A stretch of 64,000 bases of DNA from Actinernus sp. WN-2022 (GCA_030867875.1 JAOWCC010001589.1:75973537-76037536); one strand, 5' to 3'; shown: positions 46,056 through 56,739, counted from the first letter of the stretch. A program made the numbers and translations. The notes: generated by a model from the letters alone, not told the origin.

Positions 46056-46220
46056 AAATTGCGACAGCTCCAGTTATTACAAATTGCGACGGCGTGTTAT
46101 TACAAATTGCGACAGATCGATTATTACAAATTGCGATAATCTTTATTACAAAATGCGACAGCTGTTACATATTGCGATGGGTTTATTACAAAATGCGACG
46201 GTATTACAAAATGCGACAGT
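46018..46220 (+). repeat. Array of nine TTATTACAAATTGCGAC motifs
   Basis: The 17-base motif recurs nine times in one orientation with unequal 5-9-base spacers, and with A/T changes (ACAAAATGCGAC) towards the right. Single or paired inverted members occur at 41.48, 43.44 and 45.17 kb. Confidence 0.9.
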
Positions 46221-46774
46221 ACACATACCTATATCCTAAGCCGGTAAAAAACGTTTTTATTTCTTCGTAGTGAACATTTATTTTATTCGTAACTTTACCA
46301 AATATAGTCAAATTAGAGGTCCAATATGGAGCCGCAATTGCCCTTAACCAAAACGAGTAGGAGACTTACTACTTTGTCGCGCGGGACCTGAACAACGCGT
46401 TTAGGTATAGAGAGGACATTCCTGGTGCAAGTTTGCCTCGGAAAACTTCAGGGGGCAGACTTCACCGTTTGCACCTGAAATGTTATTGGTTACCCAAACA
46501 ATAGCCTACCCCTAAAACAATACAAACCCTAACCCTAAAACAATGGGATTCTTTATCAGTGAAGTCCAATAGGATACGACCTACAGAACAGTGAAGTCTA
46601 ACCGAACTCCAGAGGAACGCAACAAAAAAGTTACCAGCTTTAGCATGATTACTCCGTAAATTCTTGGAACACATTCAAACACTCGTCGCTATGTTGTTTC
46701 GATGCGATGACAACAGACAGACAGATAAAATAAAATTGCTCGTGCTCGCCCTAAAAACATGATGCTCGCGCCTG
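46221..46774. other. No gene seen
   Basis: Includes CCCTAACCCTAAAACAATG-like words near 46500-46545 that are not a telomeric array. Nothing coding. Confidence 0.4.
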
Positions 46775-46895
46775 GTATATACTTCATGGTAGTGTTTCTT
46801 TCCATATAGTCTCCCTGCATAATCATTTTCTCTACTGTTTTACAGTATTATGCAGGGAGACTATATGGAACGAAACACTACCATGAAGTATATAC
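46775..46895. repeat. 121-nt hairpin, 49-bp arms with one mismatch
   Basis: GTATATACTTCATGGTAGTG continues to CTGCATAAT (46775-46823) and pairs with 46847-46895. There is a single T/G difference, and the loop is 23 nt. The size and fold are compatible with either a tiny MITE or a cnidarian-type microRNA precursor. Confidence 0.9.
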
Positions 46896-47469
46896 ATGTA
46901 CCTCGCGCCTTCTCGCCAATTCTCGAATTTATCATTCGGTAGCCCTAATTCAGGTCACCTGACTTTTCCCTTGGGTAATATTTTCTTGATTTTCTGTATC
47001 TCAAGAGGAAATGTATAAATTTCTCTAATTTGGAAAACAAAGCACTGAATCCTCTGGAGAGCTGTCACATGATCTGAATGGGATAAAAAATATGTACAAG
47101 TGCACAGGACGTGGGCAGTCAAACAAGAAATTTTGTATAAAAGGATTAGCCCCTCCTCTTTTCACGCATGGTGAACTCGAAATTTGAAATTACAACCGAT
47201 TATAGGCGGTGTTTCGAGTTTTTTAGACAATCATTCGACGTAATCATTCGGCGCAAATTTACACCACTTCTGGTCGCTAACACATGTTGGCGAAGTCTGT
47301 CGAGTACTCGAATGTGAAAAAGCACCTAAATTATTCAGTACCTCAAAACCACGATAAACAAGTGAGCCTGGTTACAAAGCATGTCGACTAATTATGTCGA
47401 ATGACTACGTCGAATGATTGCTCTGTACACGTAACTGACTGAAATAGGAGCAGCGAAGAACGTAGCCAG
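46896..47469. other. No gene seen; imperfect inverted pair
   Basis: GACAATCATTCGACGTAATC (47228) and TCGAATGACTACGTCGAATG (47396) are partly complementary. The interval is otherwise unremarkable. Confidence 0.4.
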
Positions 47470-47897
47470 TGAATCAGACTCGGGGGGTGGGGAGTTACTC
47501 CCTTATATGGCCTATATGTGGACGTGCCGCTGGACAGGGTATGGTTTTTTACCTCTCTGTCCTGAACAGGGTATATAATTTCATGCGAGTCTGTCCTAAA
47601 CAGGGTCTGAACCTGTCCTAAACAGGGTATTGATTGCACGATTATCCTCGTCTCACTGGACTTTAACAGGTCATCGGTCAACATCAGATCATTACAGAGA
47701 CTTTTTGATTTTCATAATTGCAATTGCCAATAAAACAAGAACTGTGGTTTGTCACTTGTCCTAAACAGGGTCCTAAACTAGAGGGTGTTGTCCTACACAG
47801 GGTAGGTATTTAGAGTTGTTCTGTCCTAAACAGGGTCAGGGTTTCAAACCTTCAGCGGCACCACTATACCCACTATACCCAAACCCCGGGGGATCAG
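47470..47897. mobile_element. Imperfect TIR element with repeated GTCCTAAACAGGGT motifs
   Basis: Left AATCAGACTCGGGG, then CGTGCCGCTGGACAGGGTAT, roughly mirrors right CAGCGGCACC and CCCCGGGGGATCAGACTCT. Between them the word GTCCTAAACAGGGT (or a one-base variant) occurs about six times in two clusters (47560-47640 and 47755-47840). Part of the left end recurs inverted at 51100-51170. Confidence 0.65.
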
Positions 47898-47923
47898 ACT
47901 CTCCTGTTAAAATCGAGCACTGA

Positions 47924-50755
47924 TCTTCTGGAGTCGATTTTTGTCTTCTAAATGCAAGATCCATCTGCAACAAGTCGCACATAATTCAGAGCTTTGTTTC
48001 CGACAATGATATTGACTTACTCGCTTTAACTGAAACATGGCTCCGCGGAGATGATTCCGACCACTATTTCACCCGGGATATTTGTCCTGATGGCTACGTT
48101 TTCCATCATACACCAAGGCTTGATTCTAATGGCGGTGGAGTTGGAGTTATTCTTAAGAATCACTATAAAGTTGACCGGGAGCTTCGGGGAACTTATCGTT
48201 CTTTCGAATTGCTACTTAAATCTGCTGGTTTTGTTGTTCGCTTGGTGGTTCTCTACCGTCCTCCGAACCTCAACACTTCACTCTTCATCGATGATCTTTC
48301 AGAGTACCTGGGACAATTAGTTACATCACCTGGTCTCCTAATTCTGACTGGTGACTTTAATTTACATGTCGATGATAACAGGAATGCGCGCCGATTCATG
48401 AACCTGTTACAGTCGTTTAACTTGATCCAGAACGTGTCTTCTGTCACTCATGTTGGTCGTCATACACTTGATCTAGTAATTACTAGAAGTGGTGAGCAAT
48501 TCGTGGACAACTTTATTGTCTCCAACCCTGGAATTTCGGATCATCTGTAAGTCAAGTGCAAGCTACTACTTACAAAACAGTGTATTGATAGAAAATTGGT
48601 GTCATATCGTAACTTGCGTGCCATGAATATGGATGAATTTTGTTCAGATCTTAATAACTCGTATTTGTTCAAATCAAATCAGCATCGTGAGTTAACGGAT
48701 TTAGTCACCTGCTACAACACTACGCTGTCAACCTTGCTGGATACTCATGCACCGCTAAAATGGCGATCTGTCTCCATGCGTCCTCGTATGCCCTGGTTTA
48801 CTGCGGACATAGAGCAGGCTAAGAGGAAAAGGAGAATGCTTGAACGAAGGTGGCGCACATCAAAAACTGAATTACAGCATCATCTTTACACCGATCAGTG
48901 TCGTGCTGTCAACAATATGATTAAGGACGCTAAAGAGATCTACTATGCATCCGTAATTGATCGTAACAGAGGTGACCAGCGCATTGTGTTCAGGACAATT
49001 GACAATCTTTTAAATCGGAAACCAGAGGCATGTTACCCATTCTGCACTTCAGATGAACACCTGGCTAATCGTTTTAATACATTTTTCACTGAGAAGATTA
49101 GAATTATTCGTGATCGTATGAATCTGATTCTACACTTAGTCCTCTCTTGGGAACGGCTGATCTCCAGTGTGAATTGTTGTGCTTTCAACCCGTCTCTTTG
49201 AGTCAAGTGTCAGAACTGATCATTTCCTCCAAAGTCAAATGCTGTGATCTCGACCCCGTTCCTGTCTATGTGTTGAAGCAGTGTTTACCATTGCTGTTGC
49301 CCATTATCACCGAAATTGTTAACCTCTCCCTTGACTCTGCTTCTACGACGGATACTCTGAAGATCGCCCAAATTCGTCCCCTGTTAAAGAAACTTAACCT
49401 AGATTATGAAGAGTTTAAGAACTTTAGACCAGTGTCTAATCTTGCTTTTATTTCTAAAGTTATTGAGAAGTCTGTTGCCTTTCAGCTGATCGAATACATT
49501 GACACCAATGATCTGGGTGAAACCTTCCAGTCCGCTTACAAAAAAATTGCATAGTACCGAAACTACTCTTTTGAAAGTTCAAGACGACGTCCTAAGGGCT
49601 ATCGATCAGCATCGAACTGTTGCACTTCTGTTACTTGACCTTTCCGCAGCCTTTGATACAGTGGATCATAATATTTTACTACACCGACTTCGAACTTGCT
49701 TTGGTATCAAAGGCAAAGCCCTTGCTTGGTTCAACTCCTACCTTAACGGGCGCAGTCAATATGTATCTGTGCGAGGAAAAAGCTCGACACGCTGTAGTGT
49801 ACTGCATGGAGTGCCCCAAGGATCAGTGCTTGGGCCGATCTTATATCTGCTTTATACCTTACCCTTAGGAGACATTGTTAGGAAACATGACATGCTCTTC
49901 CATTTTTATGCAGATGACTCGCAACTTTATTTTTCGTTTGACTGTAATACACCTGAGGCGTCAACTGTTTCTAGAATCGAAGCTTGTATAAGGGATGTTA
50001 GTGACTGGATGTCTTCCAATAAACTAAAACTCAATTCTGACAAGACTGAGCTACTTATCATCGGGTCCCAACAGCGTCCCAGGTTGCAGCTTCCTCCAAT
50101 CGATGTTGGTAGTGACCAGATCAGGGCTTCAGACTCAGCTAGGAATATTGGCGTAATTTTCGACAACTGTATGAACTTTGAATCTCAAGTAACTGCTATA
50201 TACAAGTCTTCTTTTTTCCATGTTCGTAATATATCTCGCATTCGTAAATACCTATCTGTTGACAGTACTAAAACTTTAGTTCATGCTTTTATTACTTGTA
50301 AACTTGATAATTGTAACTCATTACTATATGGTCTTCCTCAATGCCTTACTCATAGACTTCAACTTATACAGAACTGTGCTGCCCGACTTATATTTTGCAA
50401 AAGGAAATATGACCATGTAACTCCGTTACTAATAGAACTTCACTGGCTACCTGTTACTCAACGTATTGTCTTTAAGATTTTGTTACTGTCGTTTAAAGCA
50501 CTCATTGGGCTAGCGCCTAAGTATATTACTGACTTACTCATGAGATATGTTCCTGCACGATCATTAAGATCGTCCTCTCATTGCTTTCTGAGAGTTCCCT
50601 GGTCGAGTTCCAAAACTTATGGCGACAGAACTTTCTCTGTTTGCGCTCCAAAACTATGGAATGAATTACCTGGACACTTGAAACTTGAGACCGATCTAAT
50701 GTCATTTAAAAGTAATCTTAAGACCTATCTATTCCGTCAGACCTATCCCATTTAG
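47924..50755 (+). pseudogene. CR1/L2-group LINE: endonuclease plus reverse transcriptase, three lesions
   Basis: The frame opens after a TGA at 47921 and contains an apurinic-type endonuclease (LNARSICNK, LTETWL, GGGVGVI, YRPP, GDFN at about 48350, DLVI, SDH). A linker follows (KRKRRMLERRWR). The reverse transcriptase has FRPVSN, LDLSAAFDTVDH, HGVPQGSVLGP and the catalytic FYADD at 49904-49918, and ends with APKLWNELPGHLK. Three lesions break it: an in-frame TAA at 48548, an apparent one-base loss near 49123, and an extra A in an A-run near 49541-49547. All catalytic motifs are present. The 5' part, including any ORF1, is missing because the copy is truncated where it meets the 47470-47897 element. 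The protein would nick DNA and copy its own RNA at the target site. Confidence 0.95.
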
Positions 50756-50955
50756 TCCAGCTATAGTTATTTTTAAGATATATTCCTAATGTATATTTTT
50801 AATATATATATTTTAATGTCTTTTTAATGTATATCTTAATGTCTTAATTATAATTTAGATTTATTATTGTTATATACATATATATTCCTGTAAAGCGCGT
50901 TTGAACTTTCGGATCATGTGCGCTATATAAATTTTATTATTATTATTATTATTAA
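50756..50955 (+). repeat. LINE 3' UTR and ATT microsatellite tail
   Basis: A short A+T-rich 3' region ends in GCGCTATATAAATTTTATTA and about seven ATT units, the type of 3' end used by CR1/L2-group LINEs instead of poly-A. Confidence 0.85.
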
Positions 50956-51290
50956 AATGGCAATTTTGAGGGTTTAACCTCAAACAAGTCATTAAAAAGT
51001 GAGCAGAGGGAAGATAGTTATTTATTAAAGTCTTTAGACGGTATTTTATGACTATTTACGAAATCTGTAGCCATTACTGGGAAGTTTATTTATGAGAGGC
51101 CAAAAACCGTACCCTGTCCAGCGGCACGTCCCCGTATAGGCCATATAAGGGAGTACCCCTTGAGTACCCCTTGATTTGAATTTCGCACGATAATACATCA
51201 GTGTACGTACGATGGGAGCACCCAAGCGAACCATCACAGACTGAATCCCTTGGGCAGTCAGTGGCTTGGCCATGGCCGTTTTAAATCGGA
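50956..51290 (-). repeat. Fragment of the 47.47-kb element, inverted
   Basis: On the minus strand TACTCCCTTATATGGCCTAT and ACGTGCCGCTGGACAGGGTA match 47495-47545. The 74-codon minus frame here is not supported as a gene. The AGTACCCCTTG word is duplicated in tandem at 51152-51172. Confidence 0.6.
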
Positions 51291-51584
51291 ACTTCCTGTT
51301 ACGTAATATAATAATAATACTTTATTCCAAAAATACCATCAAAGATACATAGGAAGTACTGGAAGTACACAAGTAGCTAGATCTACTAATTTTTACAGGT
51401 AAAAATCATTAAACATAGTCATAATGTCGTGGCAATATTTTGCTGTACACCATTATAGACTCATCCATCATTGACAAGCAGTACAAAAATAATTATCGTC
51501 GACTAAAACAACTGAATGAATCATTAACAGCTAACAAATTGCCCAAAAAACTTTCTCTAAGATTTACAAACTTTATATTATTAC
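51291..51584. other. No gene seen
   Basis: ATAATAATA short run at 51308-51318. Nothing else recognised. Confidence 0.4.
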
Positions 51585-51591
51585 AACTGGT

Positions 51592-51927
51592 CAGGAGCCC
51601 ATTACCAGGAGCGTGCATCTCCCATACTAGGTCTGTGAGTCAGCGTATGACCGGATTGAGCTATATTTAGAACAGATCTCACGGGAGTTCACGTGCCCAC
51701 ATTTTGGGAATCCAATCAAACCATAGTCAGGCCAATGCAGAGTTAGTAAAATCACCTCAAAGAACAATAGATCATTCTGAATCTCGATAATTACGGCAAG
51801 CATATGCACAATCGCAGCAGAGTCAGAAGGCAGTTACCCGGGAAACATGTTCTAAAAATAGCTCAAACCGGTGATACGCTGACTCGCGGGTATAGTATAT
51901 ATGGACGCTCCTGGTAATGGGCTCCTG
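51592..51927. mobile_element. MITE with 7-bp target duplication
   Basis: AACTGGT flanks both sides (51585-51591 and 51928-51934). Ends CAGGAGCCCATTACCAGGAG and its reverse complement are followed by a second paired segment (GTGAGTCAGCGTATGACCGG against CCGGTGATACGCTGACTCGC). The interior is non-coding. A 7- to 8-bp duplication would suit a hAT-type mobiliser. Confidence 0.88.
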
Positions 51928-52255
51928 AACTGGTGAAGTAATGCAATTCATCACCTAACTCATTAAGGTTACAAAGAGGGCAAACGCGTGCATGTAATGT
52001 TTGCGTAATGTAATGTTTGCGTAGCGACCAGTTTCAACAGGGAATTTGTGCGCAGAAATCACCGCCTGACGATGCTTGACGCTCGAGACATACGACCGGT
52101 AGTTCTCAAAACCTGTACTTGGCTTCACTAGTTTAAACGTACCCAACTTACTGCACTCTTGAACCTGGTCCTTCCACCGCTTATTAAAGGAATTATATAA
52201 TTCAGATATTTAGCCAGAACTCTAATATTCTTAGTGGATATAACAAGATCCTTAA

Positions 52256-52745
52256 AGGAGAACTAAACCCTAAAATCAACCCAACGTCTTTACAAAGATG
52301 TATTCTAAAGAAATAAGTTCTGATATTTTATTTTTCTGTGTTGCGCGTCTATGAGGAGAAAATTAGTCTCCAAGTTCGATTTTCCGCTGAAAAATCTATA
52401 TTGTGTGGCGGCTCAATTCAGTGCAAATTTCCCCATAACGTACGTCACACATACCAAGGAAGAACGATCACACCTCTAGCACAAAGAAAGCACAATGGTC
52501 CGCAATTAGAAGCCATTAGGCCTGCTATTCAATGTAGGGGACGGCATGGCAAAACTAATTTATTCCCCGTATACTACGTCACAAATTACAAGACTTGAGC
52601 CGTCTGTACATACCGGAGGCTGTGAGGAAGGTTTCGGATTTTCTCTTGCTAGACGCGCAACACAGAAAAATTAAATAGCAGAACCTATTTATTTCGAATA
52701 CATGTTTGTATAGACATTGGGTTGATTTTAGGGTTGAGTTCCCCT
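52256..52745. mobile_element. TTAA-flanked TIR element, family T5
   Basis: TTAA at 52252-52255 and 52746-52749. Left AGGAGAACTAAACCCTAAAA continues TCAACCCAA, and the right end is its reverse complement with small changes. Inner pairs include TATTTTTCTGTGTTGCGCGT. No transposase. Confidence 0.9.
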
Positions 52746-52749
52746 TTAA

Positions 52750-53320
52750 GGACCATTAACATATTCCGTTGCTACGCAACACCGTTGCTATGCTCGCAGG
52801 AGCAGATGCGATTTTGACTTCCGGTTTACTCGGGCGATATGAGTCGGCTGTTTTCTCAGACTAGTTTTGTGCGTGTCCACCGGCCACCCGATAATTTTAA
52901 TACTTACATATGTTTGTAAGTTTTATTCGTGGTTTACTGAAAGGTTTTCATGAATGAATGAAGTAAAGTGTTCAAAATTCGGAGCAAGCTAGCCGTAGCG
53001 TGAAAATGAAAAGCTTGGTTTACCGTGTGTTAGAAAATAATACTTGACAAGAAACTCAATCCGATAATTTTGAAGGAATCCTTCAGGACTCGAAAGGCGC
53101 TTAACTGTACTTGAACCTAGAGAAGGAGAAACAATTAATAATTTTTACCGAGCAAAAAAGGAAACGGCAAGCGTACGGCGCCGCCACTGAACACAGTGAT
53201 GAGTGAAATCAGTCAGGAAATCGCCGATGAATGGGAAAGCAAACTTGTATCTTGTTGTATTGGACTCTCAGATTTAGCCGAGCTCTTCCCGCTGTTGATA
53301 AATTGAAAGAACATCTAGCT
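52750..53320. other. No gene called
   Basis: A short frame from an ATG at about 53200 (MSEISQEIADEWESKLVSCC and so on) runs 36 codons and is unrecognised. The sequence up to 53320 directly precedes the ribozyme repeat. Confidence 0.35.
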
Positions 53321-54050
53321 CTGTCTATGGCTGCAATCTAGTCCGAGCGCTTTTCATGTCAGGCCTAGCTAACCGTAGTGCTTTGTGTTGGAATTTTACG
53401 TTGTATGTCAGCTTTGCTGTAGTCTTCGGACTTTTCATTCGTTATTTTTCATATTTTTGGCTGCATAGGTCCTCACTTCGGATCCAACGTATTTTTACAG
53501 GATGTTTGTTCACGGTATTTGCTTGTGTTTCTTCTATTATGGATTTTTGTACCGTAGGTCTTATATGGATCCGAATATTCCTGTTATTGTCATCATTTAT
53601 AAAGCTGGTCTGGCCAGCATAACTATTTCTCACAAGGCACTGACATGTTAGGTTCAGATTTGTTTGGTTTTTGGCTTTTCGCCACACGTAATGACGTGTG
53701 ACCCGATAACCAAACATATCTGTGGGCTCGAAACTAGATGCTCTTTAGCTCAGTCCCGGGTCGGTAGTGCATTGGCACCGTAGCCTGTGTTCTGTTTGCT
53801 ATGCCATACTGACGAGTTCTAATAAGAACGAAACAGCTGTCTATGGCTGCAATCTAGTCCGAGCGCTTTTCATGTCAGGCCTAGCTAACCGTAGTGCTTT
53901 GTGTTGGAATTTTACGTTGTATATCAGCTTTGCTGTAGTCTTCTGACTTTTCATTCGTTATTTTTCATATTTTTGGCTGCATAGGTCCTCACTTCGGATC
54001 CAACGTATTTTTACAGGATGTTTGTTCACGGTATTTGCTTGTGTTTTTTC
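53321..54050 (+). mobile_element. Tandem retrozyme-like or Penelope pseudo-LTR repeat with hammerhead at the unit junction
   Basis: Homology to the repeat starts at 53321, five bases before the predicted cleavage position. Unit 1 runs 53326-53841 (516 bp) and ends in a complete hammerhead. Unit 2 starts at 53842 with the same TATGGCTGCAATCTAGTCCG and keeps about 205 bp, nearly identical to unit 1 (to about 54050), before being cut off. Unit 1 also holds AAAGCTGGTCTGGCCAGCAT and an A-box-like TTTAGCTCAGT near 53744. No reverse transcriptase or GIY-YIG frame is seen, so it would depend on another element. A third, short copy is at 39038-39215. Confidence 0.82.
53798..53850 (+). ncRNA. Type I hammerhead self-cleaving ribozyme
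   Basis: Identical to the copy at 39048-39100: GCCATA (53803-53808), CUGACGA (53809-53815), stem II GUUCU-AAUA-AGAAC (53816-53829), GAAA (53830-53833), a one- to two-pair stem III, GUC (53839-53841) and TATGGC (53842-53847). GC words outside stem I (53798-53799 and 53849-53850) can pair across a small internal loop, which could provide the loop-loop contact typical of natural hammerheads. It sits exactly between two repeat units. Confidence 0.88.
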
Positions 54051-54368
54051 TAGTAAATAGTATATATAGTTGTCAAAGATATAGAAGTTGAAATGGCTGC
54101 TTCTAGCGAGAACGCGGCTTCTAAAAACACGAAGACAATTAAAGTCAAGTGATTTTCGACCCAATCAAATCTTCCACAAACATGCACACTTTTGTCTCCA
54201 GATAATGCTTTCGGGTTCCTGGTAAAGTTGTGATTGAACAGTCAGTGCAACTAATTAAAATACAGGTCAGTTTTCATCCTTAAAAAAGTATTTTTGATGT
54301 CGGAAAACAAACTGTTGTGAACGCCTCGCGCGAGATTATCGGTCTAATTTTAGCTTTATTACTATTGC
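54051..54368. other. No gene seen
   Basis: Spacer between the ribozyme repeat and the 155-bp duplication. A 19-codon frame beginning MAASSENAASKN is too short to call. Confidence 0.4.
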
Positions 54369-54660
54369 CTATTCGGTTTGCCGCGAAATGGGTTCCTGGC
54401 ATGTGCTCCACACAGTCCGAAGCTCATTGCAGACAATCAAGCAAACTCATTGCAGACTGGAATATTCAGCCAAGTCCCAAAACTGGCCATTGTCGGAGGA
54501 AATACGAGCTTGATTTCTATTGGCTATTCGGTTTGCCGCGAAATGGGTTCCTGGCATGTGCTCCACACAGTCCGAAGCTCATTGCAGACAATCAAGCAAA
54601 CTCATTGCAGACTGGATTATTCAGCCAAGTCCCAAAACTGGCCATTGTCGGAGGAAATAG
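54369..54660 (+). repeat. 155-bp tandem duplication
   Basis: CTATTCGGTTTGCCGCGAAA recurs at 54524, and about 136 of 155 bases of the second copy remain, nearly identical. The period is not a multiple of three, so the open frame across it reads the copies in different frames and is not a repeat protein. Confidence 0.9.
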
Positions 54661-55629
54661 GAGAAAATGCACATCCTGTTCGACCAATTATTGTAGACTT
54701 TACTACAACAACAGTTCTGCGACATTTCACGACCACAAAACAGGCACTTTTGCGCATGCGTTAATTTCTCCACTTCCGGTTTCTAAAAATCCTAAACATT
54801 TAGCGCGCTTTCACTAAACTTTTTCTCGTTAAAATGTTGTTAACCACGTTCTCCACAAATTCGAGCATGGATTTTGGAAACCGACAATAAATGCCAAAGT
54901 TATGGCTTTTCATTCGCCAAAGAAGCTTAAGGGTGCGTTTACCAATTGTTTTGGGCCGGTGCTAAGTAGAATTTAAAACGCCATAAAACGCCAACAATTT
55001 GAGTAAAATAATTAATAAATCACTCAGGAACTCCTGGGAGACGGACCTTTTTATTTTGATGACGTCATTATTACGTCAACAAGGCAGAACAATTCAATCA
55101 ACTCATGATTGCTTTGGGATAGTGCTTTCATATTTGCATATATCATTGGTCTGGGTTAGGCACAAAAGGTGTAGCATGCGTTTTACGATATACCGAAAAT
55201 TGATCGTTTTAGAATTTTTTCCCGTGAATTTTAACAGGAAGATGGTCATAACTTGCGTGTTTTTTTTTTTCGCTAAACCCATGCTTGGCTCTGTGCAATG
55301 CGACTTCAGGATAATTTTTATGTGAAAAAGGATTGACTTTTCTTTGTTTCACGAACTCAGTTTCATTTTTTGTGAAACCGGAAGTATAATATTGTTACCA
55401 GGGCCCACGGGGCGGTCCACGGGGCGCGGGCGCGTTTGGGTGGTTACAAAGCAATTATCTTTACATACATGGATTCTCGTGTACCGATGGAATTTGCGAG
55501 GGCAAAGCTAAAGGCATTGGACAAGAAAATGAAATCAGTGAAATTGAAACACAGCTACATTATCAGACATCTAATTCCAGTGGTTTATTCACGCAAAGAA
55601 GTCGATTTGCACCATAATCAGTCACATGT

Positions 55630-55715
55630 CTAACCGAGGTTGCAGGTTCAAACCCCGGCCGGACCAACACTCAGGCGGCTGACTCAGGGTCTTAAAATAA
55701 CTGAGTAGAAGGTGT
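55630..55715 (+). repeat. tRNA-derived SINE fragment (B-box side)
   Basis: GCAGGTTCAAACCCCGGCCG is a clear pol III B box followed by GACCAACACTCAGG and GGGTCTTAAAATAACTGAG, a SINE-like body. The A box is not kept. Confidence 0.6.
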
Positions 55716-56155
55716 TGCCTTTACATAATACAGTAAACGGTTAGACCTTCACGTCTTCTCGGATAAGGACGTATACAAATCGTAGGACTAGTGACGTGTC
55801 TCCAATTAGCTGCAAAGCCGCGAAATTATAATACATTGACATTAAAATCTGAAAGTCACTCACTTTTATACTTTACGTCGCGTCGAGGAGAAAAAACCCG
55901 ATTCAACTTACGGTAAGCTTACATCAAAATCTGACTCAGTTTTCTTTCCTATAGCAATCAAAAACACTGCTAAATATGTCAATTATAGAGGAATATATTA
56001 CTATAATGTGTAATATCATTCGCACATGTTCGTAATCCTTATAATATTCTCCATTGATCTTCTTTATAGTTAGAAATAGTGTCCAGGGTATCAGAACACT
56101 CTGGTATCAGAATATATGAAAACGTTTTGGTCATTATTCACCGATTTACTTCCAG

Positions 56156-56541
56156 TCAAGTCAAAGTATCGTGACGAGCCGCCGTAAAAATGGAGTTGAT
56201 TTCTCTTTCGGTGGCACTGTATTTTTCTTCGCTACTTTCTTGTGAAAGTGGCTCAAAACCAAACTCTTCGAAGACTCCTCTCACGTGTAGCTGCTCACTT
56301 GTAAATACATTCTGGCTCCCCTCGTTATCAACAAGCTCTTTCCGAGCACTTTCCAAACTTTCTTTGTCGAAATCCGAAAGAAAATTAGTTTGCACTTGAC
56401 ACCCGAATTCCACGTACTGACATCCGGGAATTTTCCCTCGTCCAGCGACCCTCCGCAGCTAGAATGGTTTTCTCGGTTTTCTCGCTCTTTTTCGGCATTA
56501 TATTAAGTAAACTTGAAGCATGGAAAGTAAAAAAAAAAACG
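56156..56541 (-). pseudogene. Unrecognised coding remnant in the T6 element
   Basis: On the minus strand an ATG near 56500 opens MPKKSEKTEKTILAAEGRWT. A one-base frame change then leads into CQVQTNFLSDFDKESLESAR and an acidic stretch (FEEFGFEPLSQESSEEKYS) up to a TGA. Composition (basic start, acidic middle) and continuity across the shift suggest a former protein-coding exon, perhaps the element's own N-terminal exon. I do not recognise the family. Only the ATG-headed part and the second frame are visible, with no downstream exon. Confidence 0.4.
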
Positions 56542-56739
56542 GGTTCAAGTAGCAAAAACAACTTCATTGTAACTTTTACGAAATGTAAACAAAACTGAAG
56601 GAGTGGAGCATTGCAAAGCGTGCGCGTTGCTTTTCACTAAACCGGAAGTAAGTTTTACCCGCCATTGCATGAGCGCGCGCGCGCGCCGACCCTTCATAGC
56701 AACGTCGCTGCTTAGCGACGAAATTTTGTAAACGCACCC

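Larger units (their letters stand above)
54931..56739. mobile_element. 1.8-kb TTAA-flanked element, family T6
   Basis: TTAA at 54927-54930 and 56740-56743 bound GGGTGCGTTTAC and GTAAACGCACCC. The inverted repeat is short (about 12-16 bp) with a CGCGCG-rich stretch near the right end (56674-56686). It contains an unknown minus-strand coding remnant (56156-56541) and a SINE-like segment (55630-55715). The TTAA site is compatible with a piggyBac-type mobiliser. Confidence 0.7.

Noticed and set aside
46500..46545. CCCTAACCCTAA-like words as a telomere remnant
   Set aside because: Only two short units in a non-repeating context, not a TTAGGG array.
54317..54817. 166-codon frame with apparent internal repeats
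   Set aside because: Created by a 155-bp tandem duplication that shifts frame between copies. No conserved protein.
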